Shown here: piece after piece, positions 29,604-38,311 of the stretch | Position numbering within the stretch: position 1 is the first letter of the stretch | How the letters are laid out: each line of letters starts with the position of its first letter | Source of the DNA: Sphingobium chlorophenolicum | Lineage (GTDB): Bacteria; Pseudomonadota; Alphaproteobacteria; Sphingomonadales; Sphingomonadaceae | Length of the DNA: 49,005 nt | NCBI RefSeq assembly: GCF_000722875.1 | Contig: NZ_JFHR01000041.1 | Coordinates: forward strand, 1 to 49,005 | Reading direction: 5' to 3' | Made by a program: the position numbers and the translations under genes | The notes under the pieces: generated by a model | Databases searched by the model: none | What the model saw: the letters and a program-made list of their open reading frames with translations, nothing else | What the model was told of the DNA's origin: nothing

Positions 29604-29852
29604 ATGGACGAAGGGCGCAAGGACGAGTCCCATGAACCGGCTTCCGTACCGGGCCGGTCGCGCGGCAGCTTGATCATCTTCCTTCTGGTCGCCATGGCTC
29701 TGGTGCTGGCGATCGGCTTTTTCTACATGACGAAGGATCGGGACGACCGCCCGGCCGACGCCGTGATGCAGGCGGTCGAGGCTCCCGACAGCGCCGCCCA
29801 TGTGGTTGGCGATGCGGCGATGAACGCGGCGGACGCGGTCCGCGATCATTGA
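29604..29852 (+). CDS. small single-pass membrane protein
   Basis: An 82-residue protein with a hydrophilic N-terminus, one helix (about residues 22-41) and an Asp/Ala-rich C-terminal half containing repeated A-D-A-V/A-A-D-A-V units. No named family is recognised. It follows ecfG by 50 bases on the same strand with ribosome binding site GGGAGAAG. It is probably part of the stress locus, but no GGAAC promoter of its own is visible. Confidence 0.7.
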   Translation: MDEGRKDESHEPASVPGRSRGSLIIFLLVAMALVLAIGFFYMTKDRDDRPADAVMQAVEAPDSAAHVVGDAAMNAADAVRDH

Positions 29853-29981
29853 CGGGAAAGGATGTTGCGCGGTCCGCCCCGTGCCTTGACCCGCCCGTCC
29901 CCTGATCCGCCGTGAAGCCCCGGCGGCCTGTTCAGAAAATCTTTGCGATTGTCGTGCATCGTGCCTGTCGGTGTCGGATTT

Positions 29982-30000
29982 CCTTACAGCGCCTGTAAGG
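29982..30000. promoter_or_regulatory. perfect inverted repeat, possible operator
   Basis: CCTTACAG-CGC-CTGTAAGG has two perfect 8-base arms around three bases and lies 50 bases before the sugar transferase start. It is the only strong symmetrical site in the 197-base gap. It could be an operator for the three-gene operon; the binding protein is unknown. Confidence 0.4.
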
Positions 30001-30049
30001 CGATCCGGCGACGATCCGCCCGCCGGGCGCAGCGGGAAACGCGCGACGA

Positions 30050-31438
30050 ATGATAAGATTGTTCAAACATTATGTGCCGCATGCGGTGTTGCTGCTGGGC
30101 CTGCTGGATTTCCTGCTGCTGATCGGCGCGGCCGAAGGCGGCTGGATATTGCGCGCCCACCAGATCGGCATGGCCGTCGATCCCGCCGCGACCCGCCTGG
30201 CGCCGCTGCTCAGTTTCGGCATCGCGATCCAGACGGCGATGATCGCCGTCGGCGTCTACGGTCCGGAATCGCTGCAATCCATCCGCTACGCGCTGGCGCG
30301 GCTGCTGGTCGCGATCTCGCTGGGCGTGCTGTTCCTGTCGGTCATGCATTTCCTGCTGCCCGACATCACGCTCTGGCGCTCCAACTCGCTCTACGCCATG
30401 GGTCTGGCCATCGCCTTGCTGCTGGCGATCCGCCTGCTTTTGGGGTCGATGCTGGGCGGCGAGGCGTTCAAGCGGCGGCTGGTCGTCCTGGGCGCGGGCA
30501 ATCGCGCCGACCGCATTCGGGAGATCGAGCAGCGCAGGGGTTCGGGCTTCCTGGTCGTCGGCTATATCGCGATGAACGACGGCGCGCAGGTGATCCCGGA
30601 AGCGATCAACCGCAACGCCATCTACAATCTGGCCGATTTCGTGGTCCGCCTGGCCGCGAGCGAGGTGGTGCTGGCGCTGGAGGAGCGGCGCAACGCGCTG
30701 CCGCTGGGCGACCTGCTGCGCATCAAGACGACCGGCGTCCATGTGAACGAAATCTCCACCTTCCTGGAGCGGGAAACCGGCCGCGTCGACCTGGACAGCG
30801 TGAATCCAAGCTGGCTGATCTTCTCCGACGGCTTTTCGGCGGGCCGCCGCCTGTCCAGCATCGCCAAGCGGCTGTTCGACATCGTCGCCAGTTCGATCCT
30901 GCTGCTGCTGACCGGCCCGGTCATCCTGCTGGCCGCTATATTGGTGAAGCTCGACAGCAAGGGCCCCGCCTTCTACCGCCAGCAGCGCGTCGGCCTTTAC
31001 GGCGAGGAATTCTGGATCGTGAAGCTGCGCACCATGCGACAGGACGCGGAACTGACCGGCCAGGCGGTCTGGGCGGAAAAGGACGATCCGCGCATCACGC
31101 GCCTGGGATACTGGCTGCGCAAGCTGCGCATCGACGAACTGCCGCAGACCTGGACGGTGCTGAAGGGGGAGATGAGCTTCGTCGGCCCGCGCCCCGAACG
31201 CCGCCAGTTCGTCGAGGATCTGGAACAGCATCTGCGCTATTATGCCGAACGGCATATGGTGAAGCCGGGCATCACCGGCTGGGCGCAGATCAACTATCCC
31301 TATGGCGCGTCGATAGAGGATGCCCGCAACAAGCTGGAATATGATCTTTATTACGCCAAGAACTACACGCCCTTCCTGGATCTGCTGATCCTGATCCAGA
31401 CGTTGCGCGTCATCCTCTGGCCGGAGGGGGCGCGGTGA
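30050..31438 (+). CDS. XrtA/PEP-CTERM-type sugar transferase (TIGR03013-like)
   Basis: A 462-residue membrane protein that adds the first sugar phosphate to the lipid carrier in exopolysaccharide synthesis. It has four to five N-terminal helices, a nucleotide-binding-like middle domain (VVLGAGNRADRI, about residue 145), another helix (about 280-300) and the bacterial sugar transferase domain (KRLFDIVASSILL, KLRTMRQDAE, LRIDELPQ, SFVGPRPERRQFV, PGITGWAQINYPYG). It overlaps the PrsK-like gene by GTGA. Adjacency to prsK and prsR identifies the subfamily. No exosortase gene is in the window. Confidence 0.88.
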   Translation: MIRLFKHYVPHAVLLLGLLDFLLLIGAAEGGWILRAHQIGMAVDPAATRLAPLLSFGIAIQTAMIAVGVYGPESLQSIRYALARLLVAISLGVLFLSVMHFLLPDITLWRSNSLYAMGLAIALLLAIRLLLGSMLGGEAFKRRLVVLGAGNRADRIREIEQRRGSGFLVVGYIAMNDGAQVIPEAINRNAIYNLADFVVRLAASEVVLALEERRNALPLGDLLRIKTTGVHVNEISTFLERETGRVDLDSVNPSWLIFSDGFSAGRRLSSIAKRLFDIVASSILLLLTGPVILLAAILVKLDSKGPAFYRQQRVGLYGEEFWIVKLRTMRQDAELTGQAVWAEKDDPRITRLGYWLRKLRIDELPQTWTVLKGEMSFVGPRPERRQFVEDLEQHLRYYAERHMVKPGITGWAQINYPYGASIEDARNKLEYDLYYAKNYTPFLDLLILIQTLRVILWPEGAR

Positions 31439-33501
31439 GCGCTCTGCTGCAATTCGTCGGCGATTGGGGCCATGCGCTGGCCGCCATATTGTTCGCGGCA
31501 TTGGGCATCTTCGTCCTGCGCCGCCGGGAAGAGCCCGAACATAGCCTGCTGGCCGCCGCGTTGCTGCTGACCTCCTGCTGGTCGCTCTACGTCTCCTTCG
31601 GCGGGGTGGAAAAGCCGCTGACTGGCATTGGCGAGAATATCCGCAACGCTGCCTGGCTGCTGCTGCTGTTCGCCATGCTGCGGCGGAACGGGCCGGGGCG
31701 GGGGGAATCGCTGGTGGCGATCGGGTCGGTCTATGCCGCGGTGGCGGGCATCATCCTGCTCCAGACCTTCACCGACCTCATCTGGCGGCAATTGTCTCCG
31801 CTCAGCGACCTGCACCGCGCGCTTCTCCATGTCTCGCTGGTGCTGCACATGATGACCGCCATCGGCAGCCTGATGCTGGTCCATCACCTCTATATCGGCT
31901 GGCCGCCGCAGAATCGGGAGCGGGTGGCGCTGCTGCTCGGCGCGCTGGCGGCGATGTGGACCTATGACTTCACCCTCTATGCCATAGCCGCCGTCACGAC
32001 GGATCGCGCCCATGAACTTTATGCCCTGCGCGGACCGATGATGGCGCTGCTCGCCCCGGTGATCGCTGCGGGGATGCGCAACGACATCGCCGCGCGGGTG
32101 CAATTGTCGCGCGCGCTGACCGTCCGGTCGCTCTCGCTGGCGGCCCTGGCGCTCTATGTCGTGGTGCTGGCCGCGACGGCGGTGGTGGTGGAACTGGTCG
32201 CCGGTCCCTATGCGCGGGTGGTCGAGATAGGCGGCGTCTTCTTCATGGCGGTGAGCGCGCTGGTGGTCCTGCCCTCCCGCCGCCTGCGCGCCTTCTGGAA
32301 GGTGCAGGTGGCCAAGCATTTCTTCCAGCATCGCTATGATTATCGCACCGAATGGATGCGCTTCGGCGATACGATAGGCCGCCCCGGCGACAATGCGCTT
32401 CCCCTGGGGGAGCGCGTGGCGAAGGCGGTGGCCGACATCACCGATTCCCCCGCCGCCGTGCTGATGCTGCGGGCGGACGACGGCGCGCTGGCGTTCGAGA
32501 CGCATTGGAACTGGCCGGGCGAGATGCCCGATGGCGCGGTCGTTCCCGCGCCGCTCGCCGCGCTCATCGAACAGAGCGGCTGGATCATCGACATAGACCG
32601 GCCGCCCGGCGGCGCGGGAGAAGTCAGCGCGCCCGGCTGGATGACGGTCGACCGCCGCGCCTGGGCGCTGGTGCCGCTGATCCATTTCGGGCGGCTGATC
32701 GGCGCGATCCTGCTTGCTCGCCCGCCCATCGACCGGCGGCTCGACTGGGAGGATTTCGACATGCTGCGCGCCGCCGGACGGCAGGCGGCCAGCTATCTGC
32801 GCGAGGCGCAGGGGCAGCAGGCGCTGGACGACGCCCAGCGTTTCGAAGAGTTCAACCGCCGCTTCGCCTTCATCATTCATGACGTGAAGAATCTGGTGAG
32901 CCAGCTTTCGTTGCTCGCCCGCAATGCGGAGCGGCATGCCGACAATCCGGACTTCCGCGCCGACATGGTGCTGACGCTGAAGGAATCGGTGGGCAAGATG
33001 AACGACATGCTGGCCCGCCTTTCGCAGCATAATAAGGGCAGGGCGGAAGAGCCGCGCCCCATGGCGCTGCGCGACGTGGCGGAGCAGGTCGCGCGTTCCC
33101 GCTCGCGCCAGCATGCGATCATCGTCGCGGGCGACGCGCCGCAGGTGCTGGCCGACCCGGCGCGGGTCGAGCAGATCGTCATCCACCTGCTCCAGAACGC
33201 CATCGACGCCAGCGCGCCGGACGATGTCGTGGAATTGCGGCTGTCCGACGACGGGCACGACGCTTTGCTGGACGTGATCGACCAGGGCCGCGGCATGACC
33301 GCCGAATTCATCCGCCGCGAATTGTTCAAGCCCTTTTCGTCCAGCAAGGTGGGGGGCTTCGGCATCGGCGCGTTCGAGGCGCGGGCGCTGGCCCAGGCGA
33401 TGGGCGGCCGGATCGATGTGGAAAGCAAGCCCGGCGTGGGAAGCCGGTTCACGTTGCGCCTGCCTTTGGCGCTGGGGGATTTTAGGGGGAAGGCCGCCTG
33501 A
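31435..33501 (+). CDS. prsK: PrsK-type sensor histidine kinase
   Basis: A 688-residue membrane kinase with about eight N-terminal helices (to residue about 280), a GAF-like region (about 310-455), and a kinase module with HDVKNLVSQLSLL (about 481-493). The ATPase motifs are intact: LLQNAIDAS, DQGRGM and FGIGAFEARALAQAMGG. This matches the XrtA/PEP-CTERM kinase PrsK, which signals to PrsR. It starts with GTG in a GTGA overlap and ends overlapping the PrsR ATG by one base, so kinase and regulator are coupled. Confidence 0.9.
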   Translation: MSALLQFVGDWGHALAAILFAALGIFVLRRREEPEHSLLAAALLLTSCWSLYVSFGGVEKPLTGIGENIRNAAWLLLLFAMLRRNGPGRGESLVAIGSVYAAVAGIILLQTFTDLIWRQLSPLSDLHRALLHVSLVLHMMTAIGSLMLVHHLYIGWPPQNRERVALLLGALAAMWTYDFTLYAIAAVTTDRAHELYALRGPMMALLAPVIAAGMRNDIAARVQLSRALTVRSLSLAALALYVVVLAATAVVVELVAGPYARVVEIGGVFFMAVSALVVLPSRRLRAFWKVQVAKHFFQHRYDYRTEWMRFGDTIGRPGDNALPLGERVAKAVADITDSPAAVLMLRADDGALAFETHWNWPGEMPDGAVVPAPLAALIEQSGWIIDIDRPPGGAGEVSAPGWMTVDRRAWALVPLIHFGRLIGAILLARPPIDRRLDWEDFDMLRAAGRQAASYLREAQGQQALDDAQRFEEFNRRFAFIIHDVKNLVSQLSLLARNAERHADNPDFRADMVLTLKESVGKMNDMLARLSQHNKGRAEEPRPMALRDVAEQVARSRSRQHAIIVAGDAPQVLADPARVEQIVIHLLQNAIDASAPDDVVELRLSDDGHDALLDVIDQGRGMTAEFIRRELFKPFSSSKVGGFGIGAFEARALAQAMGGRIDVESKPGVGSRFTLRLPLALGDFRGKAA

Positions 33502-34865
33502 TGAGCGACATGCGACCGAAATTGCTGATCGTGGAGGACGATCCGGGCCTTCAGCGGCAGTTGCGCTGGGCCTATGAGGAATATCAGCTCTTCATCGCGG
33601 GCGACCGCGAGGAGGCGATCGAGATGCTGCGCGAGCAGGCGCCCGATGTTGTGACGCTGGACCTGGGCCTGCCGCCCGATCCCGACGGCACCAGCGAAGG
33701 CTTCGCCACGCTGGAGGAGATATTGCGCATCAAGCCGGATACGAAGGTCATCGTCGCGTCCGGCCATGGGGCGCGGGAAAGCGCGCTCCACGCCATTTCC
33801 GGCGGTGCCTATGATTTCTACCAGAAGCCGGTCGACATCGACGAACTGGGGCTGATCGTCCGCCGCGCCTTCCATGTCCATGCGCTGGAACGGGAAAATG
33901 CCCGCCTGGCCGAAACCGCGCCGGAAGGGGGGCGGGTGCTGGGACGGTTGATCACCGCCGCGCCGGAGATGATGAAGGTCGCCCGCACCATAGAGCGGGT
34001 GGCGGCGGCGGACGTCTCCGTCCTGCTGTTGGGCGCCAGCGGCACCGGCAAGGAATTGCTGGCGCAGGGCCTGCATGACGCCAGCCCGCGCCGGGAAGGG
34101 GCCTTCGTCGCGATCAACTGCGCGGCGATTCCGGAAACGCTGCTGGAGGCGGAACTGTTCGGGCATGAGAAGGGCGCCTTCACCGGCGCGGTCAAGACCA
34201 CGCCCGGCAAGATCGAACTGGCGCAGGGCGGCACATTGTTCCTGGATGAAGTGGGCGACATCCCGCTGACCCTGCAGGTGAAGCTGCTGCGTTTCCTGCA
34301 GGAGCGGGTAATCGAACGGATCGGCGGGCGTCAGCCCATCGCGGTCGACACGCGGATCGTCTGCGCCACGCACCAGAATCTGGAGGAAATGATCGCGGCG
34401 GGCACGTTCCGGGAGGATCTCTATTACCGGCTGGCGGAGATTGTGGTGCGCATTCCCGCGCTTCGGGAGAGGCCGGGCGATCCGGCGCTGCTGGCGCGGC
34501 ATTTCCTGCACCGCTTCGCCAAGGACATGAACCCGCAGGTGAAGGGCCTTGCGCCGGACGCGCTGGCGGCGCTGGACGTCTGGACCTGGCCCGGCAATGT
34601 GCGGGAACTGGAGAACCGCATGAAACGCGCCGTCATCATGGCGGACGGGAAACATGTCACCGCCGCCGATCTCGACCTGGATGGGGATCGCGCCGAAGGG
34701 GGCGACGTGGTGAACCTGAAAGCGGCGCGGGAAATGGCCGACCGCCGCGCCATTCGTCGGGCGATAGCGCGCACGGACGGCAATATATCAGGCGCGGCGA
34801 AGATGCTGGGGATCAGCCGTCCGACGCTTTACGACCTGCTGAAACAATATCAGATGCAGAATTAG
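33501..34865 (+). CDS. prsR: PrsR-type sigma54-dependent response regulator
   Basis: A 454-residue NtrC-class regulator. The receiver domain (1-125) carries the acceptor Asp in VTLDLGLPPD. The AAA+ domain has Walker A GASGTGKE at 178-185 and an intact sigma54-contact loop GAFTGA at 225-230. A Fis-type helix-turn-helix ends the protein (GNISGAAKMLGISRPTLYDLL). It is the expected partner of the upstream kinase and controls exopolysaccharide/PEP-CTERM genes in related systems. No clear sigma54 promoter was found in this window. Confidence 0.92.
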   Translation: MSDMRPKLLIVEDDPGLQRQLRWAYEEYQLFIAGDREEAIEMLREQAPDVVTLDLGLPPDPDGTSEGFATLEEILRIKPDTKVIVASGHGARESALHAISGGAYDFYQKPVDIDELGLIVRRAFHVHALERENARLAETAPEGGRVLGRLITAAPEMMKVARTIERVAAADVSVLLLGASGTGKELLAQGLHDASPRREGAFVAINCAAIPETLLEAELFGHEKGAFTGAVKTTPGKIELAQGGTLFLDEVGDIPLTLQVKLLRFLQERVIERIGGRQPIAVDTRIVCATHQNLEEMIAAGTFREDLYYRLAEIVVRIPALRERPGDPALLARHFLHRFAKDMNPQVKGLAPDALAALDVWTWPGNVRELENRMKRAVIMADGKHVTAADLDLDGDRAEGGDVVNLKAAREMADRRAIRRAIARTDGNISGAAKMLGISRPTLYDLLKQYQMQN

Positions 34866-34875
34866 GCCGCCAAAT

Positions 34876-35028
34876 CCTCCCTACGCGTAGCGTGGGGAGG
34901 GTCGAAGAGAGGCACGTGACTCTCTTCGACGCCGCTGAAAGCGGTGGTGGAGGGGAAAATCGGAGGTCGTGCCACTTCCCCTCCACCAGCCTTCGGCCGG
35001 TCCCCCTCCCCATCTATCGATGGGGAGG
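34876..35028. repeat. pair of inverted palindromic repeats (copy 2 plus relative)
   Basis: The 202-base gap between the convergent prsR and gntR-type genes is almost wholly repeat. It contains a CCTCCC...GGGAGG stem at about 34876-34900 and a perfect 11-base stem 34901-34911/34920-34930. GGTGGAGGGGAA is paired with TTCCCCTCCACC. It ends with CCTCCCCATC/GATGGGGAGG at 35005-35014/35019-35028. The last part is copy 1 (25380-25432) in reverse orientation. The two elements face each other and could form a bidirectional terminator. Confidence 0.75.
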
Positions 35029-35067
35029 AATAGGAGAGGTTGGCTTTCCACCCAAATCGGTCTGCCC

Positions 35068-35412
35068 CTAAACCCGTTCAACCCCCAGATCGGCCGCGCT
35101 GATTCCCAGCCGCCTGATCTGCTCCGCCACCGGCGGCCAGACCGTATCCATGAACCGCGCCCGCTCCATGTCCCGCAGCCTTCGCGTCGCGCCGTCCGCG
35201 ACGAACATGCCGACGCCGCGCTTCACCGCCACCAACCCATCATCCTGGAAGCATTGATAGGCCTTGGCCACCGTTAGCGGATTGGCCCCCTGTTGCGCCG
35301 CCAGGGCGCGCACCGAAGGGAGCATATCGCCATCGCGAAATTCGCCGTCCAAAATCGAAGCGGCGATAATCTCCCGCAAGCGGAGATAGACGGGTTTGGA
35401 GTCGTCGGCCAT
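35068..35412 (-). CDS. GntR family regulator, short YtrA type
   Basis: A 114-residue DNA-binding protein. The winged helix-turn-helix covers about residues 5-75, with LPSVRALAAQQGANPLTVAKAYQ and GLVAVKRGVGMFV. Only a short C-terminal helix follows, too small for an effector domain, as in the YtrA subgroup that often controls adjacent transporter genes. No ABC transporter is adjacent here, so the target is unclear; autoregulation is likely. Confidence 0.88.
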   Translation of the reverse strand: MADDSKPVYLRLREIIAASILDGEFRDGDMLPSVRALAAQQGANPLTVAKAYQCFQDDGLVAVKRGVGMFVADGATRRLRDMERARFMDTVWPPVAEQIRRLGISAADLGVERV

Positions 35413-35484
35413 GGTGCATCAGTGCCATAATACAGCGTTGCAGGTCAAGCCATGCTCTTGCGCGAGGCTGGCTGAAACAGGTAA

Positions 35485-36063
35485 TTATCTGTCCCAGACC
35501 GAAACGATATTATCATATTCTGGCCGAGGCCGTTCTTCCTGCGCCTTGCCCGGCGTGCCGATGAAGACGAAGCCCGCGATCCGCTCCTTCCCCTGCGCGA
35601 AGGCCGCCCGCACATCCTCATTATAGCTGGGCCAGCCGGTCAGCCAGCCCCCCGCAAAGCCCAGCGCATGGGTCGCATGAAGCAGGTTCATGATCGCCGC
35701 GCCCACCGACAATTCCTGCTCCCAGAGCGGAATCTTGCTGCCCTCCACCGGCGCGGAGAGCGCAACCACCAGCGTCGGCGCCTGATGGGCGAACTGGTGC
35801 ATCGCCTCTATCTCCAGCCGGCCCGCGTCCGGCTTTTCGGCGCGATAGGCATTTTCCAGCAACGTCGCCAAAGTCCGGCGCTTCTCCAGCGGCACGATCA
35901 CGAACCGCCAGGGGGCCAGCTTGCCATGATCGGGCGTCCTTTGCGCCACCTCCAATATCGCGCGGAGCTGGCCCTCGTCCGGCCCCGGCGCGATCAGGTC
36001 GCGGGGCTTGCCGGATCGGCGGGTCTGGAGAAGCGAGAGCGGAGAAGTGCGGTCATTGAACAT
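35485..36063 (-). CDS. nitroreductase family protein
   Basis: A 192-residue FMN-dependent NAD(P)H oxidoreductase of the YdjA-like short branch. The N-terminal RRSGKPRDL supplies the flavin-phosphate contacts, followed by AQRTPDHGKLAPWRFVIV, and a C-terminal GFVFIGTPGKAQEERPRP. The start ATG 36063 gives a normal length; a frame running back to 36219 is not family-like. The substrate is unknown. It is divergent from the POT transporter. Confidence 0.88.
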   Translation of the reverse strand: MFNDRTSPLSLLQTRRSGKPRDLIAPGPDEGQLRAILEVAQRTPDHGKLAPWRFVIVPLEKRRTLATLLENAYRAEKPDAGRLEIEAMHQFAHQAPTLVVALSAPVEGSKIPLWEQELSVGAAIMNLLHATHALGFAGGWLTGWPSYNEDVRAAFAQGKERIAGFVFIGTPGKAQEERPRPEYDNIVSVWDR

Positions 36064-36200
36064 GGCGTTCCAAATGGCTCTCCCGCCCTTCCGGCGCAAG
36101 GGCGCCATCCTCCTTTGACAGATGAATAATTTCGGCTCTAGGGGAGGGGGATGACAGGGGCGTCCGGCGCTCTTCCCGACAAGATAGGATGATGGCCTGA

Positions 36201-37715
36201 ATGGCGACCTCCGTTTCAACGACCGCCCCGGCGGGCAAGACCTGGCTCGGCCATCCCCGCGGGCTGTTCCTGCTGTTCTTCGTGGAGATGTGGGAACGCT
36301 TCTCCTTCTACGGCATGCGCGCCCTGCTGATCTTCTACCTGACGCAGCATTTCCTCTTTTCCGACCGCGACGCCAGCTATGCCTATGGCGCCTATATGTC
36401 GCTCATCTACATCTCGCCGCTGATGGGCGGCTATCTGGCGGACCGTTATCTGGGCCAGCGCAAGGCGGTGCTGTTCGGCGGCATCGTGATCGCCGCCGGC
36501 CATATCATATTGGGTCTGGAGGGCGAGAATGCGGGGCCGATGGGCCTCGGCCTCTTCTGGCTGGGTCTGGGGACGGTCATCACCGGCACGGGATTCCTGA
36601 AATCCAGCGTATCGGCGCTGGTGGGCCAGCTTTACCCGCGTGACGACATGCGTCGCGATCCGGCCTACACGATCTTCTATATGGGCATCAATGTGGGCGC
36701 GACCATCGGCCCCATCATCTGCGGTTATCTTGGCCAGACATGGGGCTGGCACTGGGGCTTCGGTGCGGCGTCGGTCGGCATGATCGCGGGCGTGATCGGC
36801 TTCATGCTGTGCAAGCCGTTGTTGCAGGGCAAGGGTGAACCGCACGATCCCGAACGGCTGAAGGAACGGGTCGGCGGCCTCATCAGCCGCGAATGGCTGG
36901 TCTATCTGTCCAGCCTGGCGTCGATCGGCCTGTGCTGGTTCCTGATCCAGAGCCATGCGATCGTCGGCTGGATGCTGGCGGCGTCCAGCGTCGCGGTCGT
37001 GCTGTACATCCTTTGGGAAGCCTTCGGCCGGATGGAGCGGATCGGACGCGACCGGATGCTGGCCGCGCTGTTCCTGCTGGTCGTCAACCCGATCTTCTGG
37101 GGCCTGTACGAACAGACCGGATCGTCGCTCAGCCTGTTCACGGATCGCTATGCGGACCGGACGATATTGGGCTTCAACGTCCCGGCGTCCATGTTCCAGT
37201 CGGTCAACGCCGCCTATATATTGATGTTCGGCCCGGTCCTCGCGGGCCTGTGGATATGGCTGGCGAAGCGGGGATGGGAACCGTCCACCCCCGCAAAGTT
37301 CGGCGTTGCGCTGGCGCTGGTGGGCGCGGGTTTCCTAATCCTGGTGGCGGGGACCGGCGCGCCCGGCACGCTGACGCCGGTGCTGTTCATCTTCCTGCTC
37401 TACCTCTGCCACACGCTGGGCGAACTCTGCCTGTCGCCGGTCGGCCTGTCCGCTATGTCGAAACTGGCGCCGTCGCGCATGATCGGCCTGATGATGGGCA
37501 TCTGGTTCCTGGCCATGGCGCTGGGCGAATATGCCGCCGGGCTGATCGCCGCGGCCACGGGCGGGGAGGGCGGGGCGGCCTCCCGCGACGATGTGCTGGC
37601 GGTCTACGGCACCATCGGCTGGTGGTCCGTGGGCGCGGGTCTGGTCGTCATGGCGCTGGCGCCGCTGGTGAAGCGGCTGATGCACGCCGACCGCTTCGGG
37701 GAAGAGGGAGAATAA
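36201..37715 (+). CDS. POT family peptide transporter
   Basis: A 504-residue proton-coupled oligopeptide transporter of the major facilitator superfamily with 12-14 helices. The signature EMWERFSFYGMRALL (about residues 32-46) contains the ExxERFxYYG-type motif that couples protons. The second POT signature is seen near FYMGINVGATIGPIICGYLGQ. It probably imports di- and tripeptides across the inner membrane. The start is ATG 36201. Confidence 0.92.
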   Translation: MATSVSTTAPAGKTWLGHPRGLFLLFFVEMWERFSFYGMRALLIFYLTQHFLFSDRDASYAYGAYMSLIYISPLMGGYLADRYLGQRKAVLFGGIVIAAGHIILGLEGENAGPMGLGLFWLGLGTVITGTGFLKSSVSALVGQLYPRDDMRRDPAYTIFYMGINVGATIGPIICGYLGQTWGWHWGFGAASVGMIAGVIGFMLCKPLLQGKGEPHDPERLKERVGGLISREWLVYLSSLASIGLCWFLIQSHAIVGWMLAASSVAVVLYILWEAFGRMERIGRDRMLAALFLLVVNPIFWGLYEQTGSSLSLFTDRYADRTILGFNVPASMFQSVNAAYILMFGPVLAGLWIWLAKRGWEPSTPAKFGVALALVGAGFLILVAGTGAPGTLTPVLFIFLLYLCHTLGELCLSPVGLSAMSKLAPSRMIGLMMGIWFLAMALGEYAAGLIAAATGGEGGAASRDDVLAVYGTIGWWSVGAGLVVMALAPLVKRLMHADRFGEEGE

Positions 37716-37722
37716 GGCGCTC

Positions 37723-38193
37723 CTACTGCGTCGCACCCCATATGTCGCCGGCGCGGACAAAGCCCTTCTGTCCCCCCACGTCGAAGGCGCACCAGCCCTT
37801 CCCGCAGGAGCCGAGCCGCCCCACCACGCCCTTCTGGGCGCGGAACAGGGGACGGGCGTCCTCGCTGGCGGAGGCGCGCATCGGCGCGATGTCGGCTGTG
37901 ACGATGGCGGTCGGCGTGTCGCTCAGCAGCCGGACGTGCATCCAGCCCTGCGTGCCGCTCGAATCCTCGATCTTGCGCCACAGGCCCAGCACCTGCACCA
38001 CCTTCACCGGCAGGTCGCGGCGGCGATAGACCCAGTTGGACGGGTAATCCAGGCTGGGGCCGACGCGCATGCGGGCCTCCTCCTGCGTCAGCGAAGCCCA
38101 ATAGGGCACCGGCTTGGCAGGGGAGGCCGATGCCACGCCCGCCCAGCAAGCCGCCGCGAGGATGCCCGCGCCCAGATAGCCCTTCATGCCCAT
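37723..38193 (-). CDS. exported SH3-domain protein
   Basis: A 156-residue protein with a signal peptide (about 1-24, ending ASA-SPAK) followed by two bacterial SH3-like units (about 33-95 and 98-154). It includes RMRVGPSLDYPSNWVY and a CGKGWCAF cysteine pair. Such proteins usually bind cell-wall or envelope components. The start at 38193 follows GGGGA; an ATG two codons later is equally possible. The gene converges with the POT transporter. Confidence 0.82.
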   Translation of the reverse strand: MGMKGYLGAGILAAACWAGVASASPAKPVPYWASLTQEEARMRVGPSLDYPSNWVYRRRDLPVKVVQVLGLWRKIEDSSGTQGWMHVRLLSDTPTAIVTADIAPMRASASEDARPLFRAQKGVVGRLGSCGKGWCAFDVGGQKGFVRAGDIWGATQ

Positions 38194-38311
38194 TATGTCC
38201 CCATCATTGATGCCGCGACCATAGCCGTTCGCAGCCCCGGCCGACAACCGCTCTCTTGGCGCTTATGGATAAGCGCTTGACCATCGCGCCAACGGGGAAT
38301 AGCGGCCGGAT

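Noticed and set aside
29853..30049. sigma54 promoter for the sugar transferase operon
   Set aside because: No TGGCAC-N5-TTGC-like sequence could be found in the gap.
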